From positions 62,001 through 126,000 of the forward strand of contig JADJKB010000005.1 of assembly GCA_016706225.1 (NCBI GenBank): 64,000 nt of DNA, written 5' to 3'. The translations under genes and the position numbers were made by a program. The notes under the pieces were generated by a model. That model had not been told where the DNA came from and searched no databases. It was given only the letters and a program-made list of their open reading frames with translations. Positions 24,008 through 33,617 of the stretch are shown here, in pieces. The stretch is from Myxococcales bacterium (GTDB lineage: Bacteria > Myxococcota_A > Polyangia > Polyangiales > Polyangiaceae). Every line of letters starts with the position of its first letter. Position 1 is the first letter of the stretch.

Positions 24008-24813
24008 GGGGAGCCGCGTGGGGCAGTGCCCTCGGTCTAGCGCTCCTCGTCGCCAGCGAATCCGCGCACGCTGGGAACTACGGATACAACGTCACCTACA
24101 ACTCCAAGGTCGAGGGGGGCGAGCTGGAGCTGATGTCGATGAACGACATCACCGAGCCCTCCTCGGCGCGTCGCGAGGAGGGGTTCGGGACCTACCTGTC
24201 GCACATGGTCGAGCTCGAGTACGGCATCAGCAACCAGATGGCGACCGAGTTCATGATCGAGTGGTTCGAAGATCTCGAGAGCTCCGACCGCCGGTTCACC
24301 GGTTTCCGTTGGGAGACGCGCTACCGGGTGTTCGAGCGCGAGGTCCCGCTGAACGGGTTCAGGGCCTGGATCACCGACCACGGGCTGGAAGCCACCGTAC
24401 CAGGAAGCTGAAGGAGAGGAGCCCGATCGCGAGCGCATCCTCGAATCGAGGCTCGTCCTGTCGCAGGACTTCGGACCGGTGAACGTCGCGTTCAACTGGA
24501 TCAACGAGACCGACGTGACGAGCGGCTACACCGCCTTCGGCTACGCCGCCGGCGCGATGTGGATGGTCGGTCACCATGCCGGCCACGCCATGGAGGGCGC
24601 GGACGGCGGCGAAGAACACTCGTCGGAACACGCTGGTGGTGTCGGCGTGGGTCTCGAGATGTACGGGGCGCTCGGCGACACCAGGGCGTTCGGCCTGACG
24701 CCGGCCCGCCAGGAGCACACCCCCCACCCACCCTGAGCCCAGGTTCAGATGCACAACAACCCCACGCCTCACAGCGAGCGATAACGTTGCTCAACTTCGG
24801 CTACGACTTCTGA
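24004..24813 (+). pseudogene. Fur-regulated outer-membrane protein, frameshifted
   Basis: Signal peptide (LALLVASESAHA) and then GNYGYNVTYNSKVEGGELELMSMNDI..., VELEYGISNQMATEFMIEWFED and RFTGFRWETRYRVFE: a beta-barrel of the kind found near PepSY and iron genes. The frame breaks near 24395 and again near 24700-24735. The continuation (EGEEPDRERILESRLVLSQDFGPVNVAFNWI, a His-rich GHHAGHAMEGADGGEEHSSEH loop, and a terminal LLNFGYDF) is still recognisable. As written no full-length barrel is made. The His-rich loop suggests metal contact. Confidence 0.6.
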
Positions 24814-24819
24814 CGGGCT

Positions 24820-25050
24820 TCACTCGGGAACGTGAGCGTGCGCGCCCGCTTCGGGCTCGTCGTGATGATCCGCGGCGGCTCGGCAATGGTGCTTGTCCTC
24901 GCCGGGAAGGGCGCCGCAGCCTTCCTTGGCGGCGCAGTGGTGTTTCGCCGCGCTCGCTTCCGGAGCGGCCGCGGGCGCCGGCTGTGCCCCGGCGCAGCCG
25001 GCTACATGCTTGTACGTGCCATCTGCCTCAGCGTGTAGCGCAGCTCGCAA
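24820..25050 (-). CDS. Small His/Cys-rich protein
   Basis: 76 residues from a TTG start 6 bp after the PepSY gene. Composition is Ala, His, Glu and Cys: YKHVAGCAG, AKHHCAAKEGCG, EDKHHCRAAADHH, HAHVPE. This looks like a soft-metal binding or storage peptide; no signal peptide is seen. The gene is short and high in GC, so I cannot exclude that it is spurious, but the pairs of HHC motifs are unlikely by chance. It probably forms an operon with the PepSY membrane protein. Confidence 0.5.
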   Translation of the reverse strand: MRAALHAEADGTYKHVAGCAGAQPAPAAAPEASAAKHHCAAKEGCGALPGEDKHHCRAAADHHDEPEAGAHAHVPE

Positions 25051-25056
25051 CCTCCT

Positions 25057-25758
25057 TCAAGTCCGCTCTCGCCACCAACGTCTGGCGCGAAGCACCCACA
25101 GCACGACACCGCTGAATACGGTGAGCACGGCGAGCACCGACGCGCCCCGGATCAGCAAGTGGTTGAAGCTCTCTCGCTCGCGGTAGTCCATGATGTGGAG
25201 CGACCAGAGGAAGTCGTAGACGCGCCAGAGGTCGCTGCGCCGCGCCGTCACCTCCCCCGAGGTGGCGTCGACGTAGACGACGGTGTGCGCGGCGTCGTCG
25301 AATTCGACTCGCCATGCAGGCAGCGGCTTCCCCCGAAGCTCGACGGGAGCCGCTTCGAGCCGGTGCGCTTCGTGTACGGCCGGCGATGCGGGTTGATCGC
25401 GGCGCGCGGTTGCTTCGGTTTCTTCGTGCGTGATCGGGGCAGTTTGTTCGCTCTCGGCGGAGAGGCGTATCGCGCGGTTCTTGGCGCGAACCAGCCAAAA
25501 TCGGCCTGCAGGTGAGGCGCGAAGCTCGAGGCTGGTCGGCGCGTCGAGGCCGAGCGCTGCTGCGCGGCCGAGAGCCACTCCGGGCGCGACGACCTCGCCA
25601 GCCTCCAGCGGACGGACATTGGCGTCCTGGACGAAGGGGCCACGCACGGTCTCGATCGGGACCATGGCGAAGAACGCGCCGCTGAGCGTCCAGATCGCGA
25701 GCTGCAAGAACGCCGCTGCCGAGAGCCAGCGATGCAGCGCGTAGAGTCGCCGGTTCAT
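25057..25758 (-). CDS. PepSY-type membrane protein
   Basis: 233 residues. A first membrane helix (RLYALHRWLSAAAFLQLAIWTLSGAFF, with the LHRW signature), a periplasmic PepSY-like domain (about 45-185, with WRVEFDDAAHTVVYVDATSGEV), and a second helix (ASVLAVLTVFSGVVLWVLRARRWW). The family is linked with iron/siderophore reduction and copper. The neighbouring converging Fur-controlled genes fit an iron link. A palindrome at 25794-25810 lies just upstream, but no sigma-54 element is seen between. Confidence 0.8.
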   Translation of the reverse strand: MNRRLYALHRWLSAAAFLQLAIWTLSGAFFAMVPIETVRGPFVQDANVRPLEAGEVVAPGVALGRAAALGLDAPTSLELRASPAGRFWLVRAKNRAIRLSAESEQTAPITHEETEATARRDQPASPAVHEAHRLEAAPVELRGKPLPAWRVEFDDAAHTVVYVDATSGEVTARRSDLWRVYDFLWSLHIMDYRERESFNHLLIRGASVLAVLTVFSGVVLWVLRARRWWRERT

Positions 25759-25793
25759 CGGCGGCCTTCTAACGCGATTCGCTTCGGGACCGC

Positions 25794-25810
25794 GTGATCG
25801 AATTGGTCAC
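25794..25810. promoter_or_regulatory. 17-bp enhancer palindrome
   Basis: GTGATCGAATTGGTCAC between the divergent genes 25057-25758 and 25850-26911. No -24/-12 match is clear on either side. Confidence 0.65.
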
Positions 25811-25849
25811 AGGTGACGCTCTCCGTGTCGCGTGCCAAGCTCTGGCGGG

Positions 25850-26911
25850 ATGCGCGGCGGGTCGGGGGTAGGACTGCTCTTCGTTGCGGGCATGGCCCTG
25901 GCGTGCGGAAGCGAGGCAGACGGCGTGGCCAAGGAGCAGCCGAAGCTCCCCGACGCGGCGCTCGTGGACGCGTTCAACGACGGAGCCGGGGCTGCCGACG
26001 CTGGCAAGGACGCCGCAGTGCCGTTCGCGGGGCCGGCGAGCCTGTCCGAGACCGGCATCTTCAGCGACATGCAGAGCCGGACTCTCGCGCCGGGAGTCCT
26101 GGCCTATGACGTACGCTTTCCGCTCTGGTCGGACGGAGCCGAGAAGCAGCGCTTCGTGAGCGTCCCGAGCGGCACCCAGGTGGACACGTCCTACATGGAC
26201 GTTTGGAAATTTCCCATCGGCACCAAGACGTGGAAGGAGTTCCGCGTCGCTGACAAGCTGATTGAGACGCGCTTCTTGTGGAAGCAAGCCGAGGGTGCCG
26301 ACGGCTGGCTCAAGGTCGCGTACGTCTGGGACGACTCGGGAATCGACGCCTATCCGAAGCCCGAAGGCGTGCCCGACGCGGCGGGCACGGAGCACGACGT
26401 GCCCAGCGTCGAGCAGTGTGAGCAGTGTCACAACGGCGCCGGGGATGTGCTGATCGGCGTGAGCGCGATCCAGCTCAGCAAGGAGGCCGGCGGAGGAGCG
26501 CTGGCGGCTTTCGTCTCGAAGGGCTGGCTGTCCCAGCCCCCCGCGGCGGAGTTTCCCGTGCCCGGAGACGGCGTGGTCGAAAGCACGATCGGGTACCTGC
26601 ACGGCAACTGTGGCCATTGCCACAACGACGAGAGCTTCCTGGCTCAGAAGCGCGCCCTGCGTCTGAAGCTCCTCACCTCCGCCAAGACGCCCGAAGAGAC
26701 TCCGCTCTACAAGACGGCCCTCGGCGCGCCGGCCTTCCACGACCTCTACGGCACCCAGGTCATCGTCACGCCGGGCGCCCCGCAGACGAGCCAGCTCTAT
26801 CAGAGGATGAAGGTCCGCAACCTAGATCAGATGCCGCCGCTGGGGACCGAGCTCGCCGACGACGCCGCGCTCGCAACGGTCGGCCAGTGGATCACCGGGC
26901 TCCCGCCTTGA
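25850..26911 (+). CDS. Di-heme c-type cytochrome lipoprotein (HNE_0200/SO_2930-like)
   Basis: 353 residues. Lipobox (GMALAC), an Asp/Ala-rich linker, then a family-typical domain SETGIFSDMQSRTLAPGVLAYDVRFPLWSDGAEKQRF, heme sites CEQCH (about 192) and CGHCH (about 258), and a C-terminal SQLYQRMKVRNLDQMPPLGTELADDAALATVGQWI, which supplies the Met ligand. This matches a widespread group of secreted di-heme proteins of unknown electron acceptor. Start at the ATG in front of the signal peptide; the upstream frame adds little. The stop overlaps the start of the cupredoxin gene. Confidence 0.8.
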   Translation: MRGGSGVGLLFVAGMALACGSEADGVAKEQPKLPDAALVDAFNDGAGAADAGKDAAVPFAGPASLSETGIFSDMQSRTLAPGVLAYDVRFPLWSDGAEKQRFVSVPSGTQVDTSYMDVWKFPIGTKTWKEFRVADKLIETRFLWKQAEGADGWLKVAYVWDDSGIDAYPKPEGVPDAAGTEHDVPSVEQCEQCHNGAGDVLIGVSAIQLSKEAGGGALAAFVSKGWLSQPPAAEFPVPGDGVVESTIGYLHGNCGHCHNDESFLAQKRALRLKLLTSAKTPEETPLYKTALGAPAFHDLYGTQVIVTPGAPQTSQLYQRMKVRNLDQMPPLGTELADDAALATVGQWITGLPP

Positions 26912-27443
26912 GCTCGCACGATGCGCTGCCGGCCTTGTGCTGCTGCCTCGTCCTCCTCGGCTGCAAGGGCGATACGGATCCCGGGCGTCCCGGTCTGACG
27001 CTGGTACACGGCGGAGACGATGCCGGCGGCGGGACTGCCGCGGTCGGCTGGGACGCCGGGGCGCCACCGGCTGGGAGTGCGAGGCGCAGGATGCGACTGC
27101 TGACACGCCGATCTGCGCTTGCACGATTTCCGAGGCGGTCGACCTCACGGCGTCGAGCGCCGTCACCGTCCAGTTTACCGGCAAGTACACGCCGCGCTGT
27201 CTGAAAGTGAAGGTGGACACGACCGTGACGTGGAAGGGGAACTTCCTCGCGCACCCGCTCTGGCCCAGCGCGTGTGCCGGGGACGTCGCAGACAACCCGA
27301 TCCACGACGTCAGCGACTTCGAGCAGACCTCGCTCGCCATCACCTTCCCAAAGCCGGGCTTCTTCCCCTACTACTGCCCCGACCACGCGAGCGACACGCC
27401 GTCCCCGAACGGCATGTGCGGCGTCGTCTACGTCGTGCCGTGA
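26908..27443 (+). pseudogene. Cupredoxin lipoprotein, frameshifted
   Basis: A TTG at 26908 (overlap TTGA) starts a lipoprotein signal (VLLGC) and a linker (GDTDPGRPG). After about 27055-27075 the protein continues in another frame with TPICACTISEAVDLTASS, a beta-sandwich, FLAHPLW (His ligand) and YYCPDHASDT..NGMCG, the Cys-His-Met ligands of a blue copper protein. A single indel explains the break. It would be an electron carrier next to the di-heme cytochrome. Confidence 0.65.
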
Positions 27444-27913
27444 CCCTGGCCGCGGGTGCCCTGGGTGATCCCGAGCGATCTCAGGTTGGCGATGAGGCGC
27501 CCCAGGCACACGTCCTCGCAGTCGTCCAGGGCGCACGCGTAGTCACTGCGATGCCGCACTTCGATCACCAGCTCGACCTCGCCTGGCGCGTCCGGTGAGG
27601 CGGAGTAGTGGAGTGAGTGGTCGAAGGGGCGCACGGCGAAACGCGTTCGCCATTCCGGGCGCGGCAGCGCTGCGTGGGCCAGGGCGCCGAGGTCGATCCA
27701 CATCGCCTGGCACTTCGTGCACCCCGGGTTCACTAGCGTCTCCGTGTCGGGATGGCGGCCGATCAGCGCCACATCGTAGCCCACCGTGCGCAGCCCACCG
27801 CTGACGCAAATCTGCGCGGGCCACACCTCGCACACGACCGAGTGCTTGCGGGCGAGTGCGCGCAGGCGTTCTCTCCGCTGCTCGTGGGCTTCGGCAGGTG
27901 GATCCGATTCCAT
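27428..27913 (-). CDS. Unknown protein of the Rieske/six-Cys operon
   Basis: 161 residues, no signal peptide or membrane segment. Visible: HSVVCEVWPAQICVSGGLRTVGYDVALIG, NPGCTKCQAMWIDLGALAHAAL, ELVIEVRHRSDYACALDDCEDVCLGRLIANLRSLGI. Six or more Cys, in pairs (GCTKC; CALDDCEDVC), hint at metal or Fe-S binding. GTG codons at 27937 and 27943 are alternative starts. I do not recognise the family. It follows the Rieske protein and the six-Cys lipoprotein on the same strand, so its job is probably linked to theirs. Its 3' end overlaps the convergent cupredoxin gene by 16 nt. Confidence 0.65.
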   Translation of the reverse strand: MESDPPAEAHEQRRERLRALARKHSVVCEVWPAQICVSGGLRTVGYDVALIGRHPDTETLVNPGCTKCQAMWIDLGALAHAALPRPEWRTRFAVRPFDHSLHYSASPDAPGEVELVIEVRHRSDYACALDDCEDVCLGRLIANLRSLGITQGTRGQGHGTT

Positions 27914-27975
27914 GGCCAGATTCCGTTCGGCGCTCACGTGCACGGTCGGTGCAAGGTCGGTGCCGTTCGCGCGGT

Positions 27976-28224
27976 TCAGCGCTTCGGGCCGCAAGCGGCG
28001 TTCGCGTTGCCTGCCGAGCGGCACCCGCACCCGCCCGGAACTCCCTGGCACATCGATGAGCCGCAGCAGCTCGCCCCGCCATCGGACGGAATGGCCGGGC
28101 GCGCCGGCAGGGAGGCCTGGTTGCGCTGCGGCTCCGGAGTCGCGCTGAGATCGGGCGGGTCGCTCTCGCAAGCGACGACGAGGACGAGCGGGGCAAAGCG
28201 GGAGAAGCGGGTCAAGGGATTCAC
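27976..28224 (-). CDS. Six-cysteine lipoprotein, copy B
   Basis: 82 residues from the GTG at 28224, which overlaps the Rieske stop (GTGA). Signal peptide with lipobox (LVVAC), ESD after the Cys, a Pro/Ala-rich spacer, and the Cys tail CCGSSMCQGVPGGCGCR followed by NANAACG. It is a paralogue of copy A at 38-313: both have LVxxACES, a spacer of similar length and the CC-x4-C-x6-C-x-C-x(7-8)-C pattern. Likely a soft-metal-binding outer-membrane lipoprotein. It lies between the Rieske protein and the unknown Cys protein in one operon. Confidence 0.75.
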   Translation of the reverse strand: MNPLTRFSRFAPLVLVVACESDPPDLSATPEPQRNQASLPARPAIPSDGGASCCGSSMCQGVPGGCGCRSAGNANAACGPKR

Positions 28225-28862
28225 AGGGCTCGCCGCGTGCAAGACGTGCGCCGTCCTAAAGGGAGCGGCAGCCGGAAGTCGGGAGAGACGGTGGTTGCGA
28301 GGTCCACGTACAGCCCGCCGTCGCAGCCCAGCGCGAGCGCGACGGGACGGAGGTCGAGCTTCGCGGGTTGGTCAGGGAGCACTACTCCGTGGTTGTCGAA
28401 GATCGAGCCATGACAGGGGCAAGCAACGCCCTCGGGGACCACCGCGTCGAGGCTCGCGAGATTGCAGCCCTGGTGCGTGCAGATCGCAGAACGGGCGTAG
28501 TAGCCCAGCTCGTCGCGGCCGATCAGGGCGCTATCGAACATATCCACCCCCGGCGCAGGTTGGATGCGAAAGCGCGCGAAGTCACACGGCTGGCCGACGT
28601 TGCGGCCCGCCGGTGCGGTCGAGCAGCTCACCGCTCCGGATCCGGAGTCATCGCAGCTCGTCGCCGTCAGCGTATCGTAACCTGCGTCGCTAGCGCTGCC
28701 GCCGCGGTGCTCGGGAGTATCGCCAGCGCCGCCGCCGCACCCGACGGGCGCAAGCACCGCCAGCGGCGAGCCCCCGAGCACGAGCAGGGTCTGGCGTCTG
28801 GAAAGGACCAGGCGGCTGCTCGGAACGATGACGCCCCTGGGCGAGCGGGAGCAGCTCACCAC
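28221..28862 (-). CDS. Rieske [2Fe-2S] protein
   Basis: 213 residues. GTG start, a twin-Arg-like or hydrophobic N-terminus (SRRQTLLVLGG ... APVGCGG) for export, and a Rieske domain with both cluster boxes: CTHQGC (about 148-153) and CPCHGS (about 169-174). The His and Cys ligands are all present. Rieske proteins transfer electrons; here the acceptor is unknown because no cytochrome b or oxygenase large subunit is near. The enhancer palindrome at 28895 lies 33 bp upstream. A TTGA in place of TTGC suggests only a weak sigma-54 -12 element. Confidence 0.8.
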   Translation of the reverse strand: MVSCSRSPRGVIVPSSRLVLSRRQTLLVLGGSPLAVLAPVGCGGGAGDTPEHRGGSASDAGYDTLTATSCDDSGSGAVSCSTAPAGRNVGQPCDFARFRIQPAPGVDMFDSALIGRDELGYYARSAICTHQGCNLASLDAVVPEGVACPCHGSIFDNHGVVLPDQPAKLDLRPVALALGCDGGLYVDLATTVSPDFRLPLPLGRRTSCTRRAL

Positions 28863-28894
28863 TTCGAAGCTATCTCAATCGCCCATCCGACGCT

Positions 28895-28911
28895 GTGACC
28901 CGGGCGATCAC
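28895..28911 (-). promoter_or_regulatory. 17-bp enhancer palindrome
   Basis: GTGACCCGGGCGATCAC upstream of the Rieske operon. The stretch CGGATG-GGCGA-TTGAG (minus strand, about 28877-28892) is one base off a sigma-54 promoter and would put +1 almost at the GTG start. Confidence 0.65.
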
Positions 28912-28983
28912 ACGAACCCCCCAACGCGGGCCGGCAGCTTCGGGCCGGCCGGCCCGCGGAGCCTTTTCGAGTCCTGCTCGGGA

Positions 28984-29040
28984 CTAGCGAGGATGTCCCT
29001 CCTCGCAGTGAGCAATCGGGCGCAGCTTCCATCGTTGCAT
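28984..29040 (-). CDS. Candidate 18-residue peptide with His/Cys
   Basis: ATG at 29040 preceded by a strong ribosome-binding site (GAGAGGAGAGAAGC). The product MQRWKLRPIAHCEEGHPR contains HCEEGH. It lies about 125 nt downstream of the sigma-54 promoter at 29176 and before the Rieske enhancer. A longer GTG frame (29120 to 28908) overlaps it and is the alternative. In the about 1000 bp between the Rieske gene and the gene at 29917 this is the only candidate with a good start signal. Confidence 0.3.
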   Translation of the reverse strand: MQRWKLRPIAHCEEGHPR

Positions 29041-29175
29041 GCTTCTCTCCTCTCTTCGGTCTGCGCCGGACGGCGCACGGGCCCGGCTTGCACGCACTGT
29101 GCCGTGCAGTGGGCCGGCACGCGGGTTGCCCTGGAGAGTGTGGGGCGCTTTCCGTGTCGCAGCCGGAATCACCAA

Positions 29176-29191
29176 AGCAAGCCTTTACCCG
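29176..29191 (-). promoter_or_regulatory. Sigma-54 promoter (-24/-12)
   Basis: Minus strand CGGGTA-AAGGC-TTGCT; predicted +1 near 29165. Enhancer at 29287-29303 is 130 nt upstream. No annotated-size gene follows before the Rieske operon. Confidence 0.55.
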
Positions 29192-29286
29192 ACCGGACCA
29201 GCCACATTTGCCTTGGCCTCGGTGAGTGGGATCGAAAGCGCCCCGACTTTCTCTGCGTGATCCAGAACATCACGAGCACCGAGAAA

Positions 29287-29303
29287 GTGACCTCTTCGGT
29301 CAC
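29287..29303 (-). promoter_or_regulatory. 17-bp enhancer palindrome
   Basis: GTGACCTCTTCGGTCAC, the right-most member of the family found in the window. Confidence 0.65.
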
Positions 29304-29318
29304 GCAGATTCAGATCAC

Positions 29319-29510
29319 TCACTCGGCTTTGGTGAAGGCGACGACGGCAGCCGCGCGGTGCACGGGCACATCGTCGACCACCACGGTGAAGCCTGCCCTG
29401 CCGGCCAGCGTCACCGGCTCACTGCCGGCGAAGGTGTCGCCGTTCCCGGCGACGAAGCTGATGATTGCGGTGAACTTCCCTGGCCCCGCGTACTGGTGGG
29501 GGGGCGACTC
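29319..29510 (-). pseudogene. C-terminal fragment of a secreted beta-rich protein
   Basis: An open stretch that reads PHQYAGPGKFTAIISFV...GNGDTFAGSEPVTLAG...FTVVVDDVPVHRAAAVVAF and stops at 29319. It has good beta-strand rhythm but no start codon, and it begins right after a stop near a run of seven G. It looks like the end of an Ig-like domain protein whose front part has been lost or frameshifted. Between 29511 and 29916 I see no supported gene. Confidence 0.3.
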
Positions 29511-29916
29511 TCATCGTGGGTGATGAACCTCAGAGCTTGCGAAGCCCTTGAGGGGTGAACGCGAGTCGGGACGGCTTGAACGCATTCGAGGTGCGATCGA
29601 AGACCTCGGCGCCAGCCGCGCTTGGGCGAGCGCATCGTGACCACGGGCGGCTTCGACGTTCGCCTCGGCTCGCTGATGAGCAGCGTCGAGTCACATCGGC
29701 ACTGAGCCCGACCTGCGGGGCGGTTGCCAAGGTCCAGAGGCGAACCGGGGCGAGATGGCGAGCAGCTGATCGGGGGGCGCTCCCGCGGCCCGCCGGCGCG
29801 GGACAAACCCCGCAAGACGCCTTGCCTGAGCCCGCTTCGCGACTCATCTTTAGCCGTCGGGCTCGACCTCGCTGCGCGGGGCCAGCGCGCCCGCGCTTTG
29901 CAGGAGGATATCTTCG

Positions 29917-31314
29917 ATGCCGACCGACGCTGATCACCCCACCGTTCCAGGAGGCGAGGAGCCCGGGGGCGTTGCCGTCCCCGCTGGCGCGTCGGCAGCG
30001 CGCCCAAGGCCTCGGGTAGGGGACGCCCCGCTCAGCGTCGCCGACGTGCAGGCGCTTCTCGAGGTCAAGAGTCGCGCGACGGTGGTCAATTGGATCAAGA
30101 GCAAGCGTCTTCCCGCCACGATGGTCGATGGCAAGTACGTCATTCACTGGGCCGCGTTGAGCGTCGCGCCGCTGCTGACTCGGAAAGCGGTGCTGGCCAG
30201 GAGCGACGTATCGCAAGCCGGTATCAAGGTGGCAGAGTTGAGCAAGGCGATCGCTGACCGGCTCATTTCTCCGGCGGATCGAGGCATGTTCTCGCTCGAT
30301 GACGTGAAGCGGCTGATCGCCCATGCGAACGGCGAGCCGATCGTGCCGCCCGTCGAGCCTGCGCTACCAGTAGAGCCGGAAGCCCCCGTGCATTCCAAGC
30401 CCGCGCCCTCGGCAACGCCCGCAAGTCGCGGCACCAAGCGCTGGCACGAGCTCCTTGGATACGTCATGGAACACGGGGACCCCGCGGGTCTCAGCGACGA
30501 ATTCTGGGCTGCTCACACGCAGCCGCCGCGGTTCATCCCGCCTGCGGAGGTGTTCCTGTACCGGTTCATCGGCGAACCGTTCGTCTATCAGGGGAAGATC
30601 TACACGGCGGTTTCGCGCTCGGAAGGGTGGCAGCGCGGGTCCGACGGGTCGGCGGTGGCTGTCCCGTGGATTGAGCGCTACCAGGCGGTCGAGGGCGTCC
30701 ACATCGAAGACGAGGATCCGGTGCCGTTCTTGACGGCGAACGCCCTCTACCGCGAGTGCGAACGCGCCTGGGTGCAGGCCTGGCGCGAGCATTGCGCCCG
30801 AACCGGCCGGCCGCTGAAGGGCGAGGATGGGCGCCGTGACCGGCGCGCAGTGCTCGAGCGCTACATCGTGGAGCAGTGGAGCCCTTCGGACCTTCCGCCG
30901 TGGTTCTGGGCCGTGCCGCAGGAACCTGAATTTGTCGCCCCTTTTGGCGAAGCGACGTACTCCTGGGGCCAGGTCTACATGAAGCTGTGGTCCGACGGGA
31001 TCAAGTACCCGTACACGAAGATCCAGCGCTCGGAAGTGTGGGCCTGCGGCAACGACGGTGAGCCTGTTCTGCTCCCGCCTGGGAGGGTCGACGAGGTGGC
31101 CGGCGCGCACGAGGGTGGGGATCCGCTGCCCGAAACGTGGGCCGCAGGAAATCACCGCTACGAATGGGCGCGCCACGAGTGGGCGCAGTGCTACCAGCTG
31201 TTCGGTCCGCGGCCCGAAGCCGCAACGACAACGACAACTCAGCGAGGAGATGCTGGCGATGTCCAGGTGGATTCGACCGCGGATCCGTCGGTGAACGGCC
31301 CCATTCAGCACTAG
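29917..31314 (+). CDS. Unknown protein with N-terminal HTH, recombinase-associated
   Basis: 465 residues, ATG behind a perfect AGGAGG. Residues about 36-80 form an excisionase/MerR-like winged helix (LSVADVQALLEVKSRATVVNWIKSKRLPATMVDGKYVIHW). After a Pro-rich hinge (about 145-170) the rest is Trp-rich (RFIPPAEVFLYRFIGEPFVYQGKIYTAV; WFWAVPQEPEFVAPFGEATYSWGQVY), which may be a repeat of a small domain. No enzyme motif is seen. Its place just before a large serine recombinase suggests a role in the mobile element, for example as directionality or partition factor; this is inference. Confidence 0.7.
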   Translation: MPTDADHPTVPGGEEPGGVAVPAGASAARPRPRVGDAPLSVADVQALLEVKSRATVVNWIKSKRLPATMVDGKYVIHWAALSVAPLLTRKAVLARSDVSQAGIKVAELSKAIADRLISPADRGMFSLDDVKRLIAHANGEPIVPPVEPALPVEPEAPVHSKPAPSATPASRGTKRWHELLGYVMEHGDPAGLSDEFWAAHTQPPRFIPPAEVFLYRFIGEPFVYQGKIYTAVSRSEGWQRGSDGSAVAVPWIERYQAVEGVHIEDEDPVPFLTANALYRECERAWVQAWREHCARTGRPLKGEDGRRDRRAVLERYIVEQWSPSDLPPWFWAVPQEPEFVAPFGEATYSWGQVYMKLWSDGIKYPYTKIQRSEVWACGNDGEPVLLPPGRVDEVAGAHEGGDPLPETWAAGNHRYEWARHEWAQCYQLFGPRPEAATTTTTQRGDAGDVQVDSTADPSVNGPIQH

Positions 31315-31501
31315 CGCAGGCTCGCTCTAGCGGCTGATGTGACCCGATATTGGACGCGGACGGACGTCGCCCCGACGGCGTCGTGCGCGCGTCGAGAGCG
31401 CAGCCTGGACGGGGGTTGGCGGTTCTCGTCGCTGGTTTGACCGAGTATTGACGGCTGCTGCCGCTGTCGTGGTCGCGGATTGACGCGGCAGTGGCGCCGG
31501 T

Positions 31502-31745
31502 TTGCGAGGCGAATTTCCGGGCGCCGCGGGGGAAGCTTCCTCTGCCGAAGTGCGAAACAGAGCCCACGACCTCGGAGCCGGACTGGCCGCTCGCCGTGAG
31601 GGCGTTGGGCGAGCTGCCGATCTCGAATCGGCGTCGCCGGAGCTGTCGGATATACTCGCGCTCGTGGACGAGATCGCTGTGCTCGCCGCCGACCTCTGGT
31701 TCGCGGGCGAGCTGGACCATTTTCGCGTCGAAAAGGAGCTGCCTG

Positions 31746-31762
<17 letters not shown>
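31502..31762 (+). CDS. Small protein upstream of serine recombinase
   Basis: 86 residues from a TTG start; the front part is uncertain, but the C-terminal ELSDILALVDEIAVLAADLWFAGELDHFRVEKELPG has real helical protein character. It overlaps the recombinase start by 17 nt and contains that gene's ribosome-binding site, which implies translational coupling. Small acidic partners like this precede large serine recombinases in other myxobacterial elements; a recombination-directionality role is possible but unproven. Confidence 0.5.
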
Positions 31763-33480
<1,718 letters not shown>

Positions 33481-33617
33481 GGCGCACTCTACCCGGGGGC
33501 GACTGAGTGTCAAGATGGGTTTCGGGGGCGGCGGGTTGGGGGAAACGACGCGGAGTTTTCAGCGAAATGGCCATGGTGGCCGGACGGTGTGACCGAGCAG
33601 GGTACACTTGGCCGTTC

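Noticed and set aside
28908..29120. 70-codon minus-strand GTG frame with HCTAQC
   Set aside because: No ribosome-binding site and its end overlaps the Rieske enhancer. The 18-codon frame inside the same transcript has a better start, though neither is proven.
29530..29916. Several open frames on both strands before the HTH gene
   Set aside because: High-GC shadows with no motif, no start signal and no coding rhythm; nothing supported.
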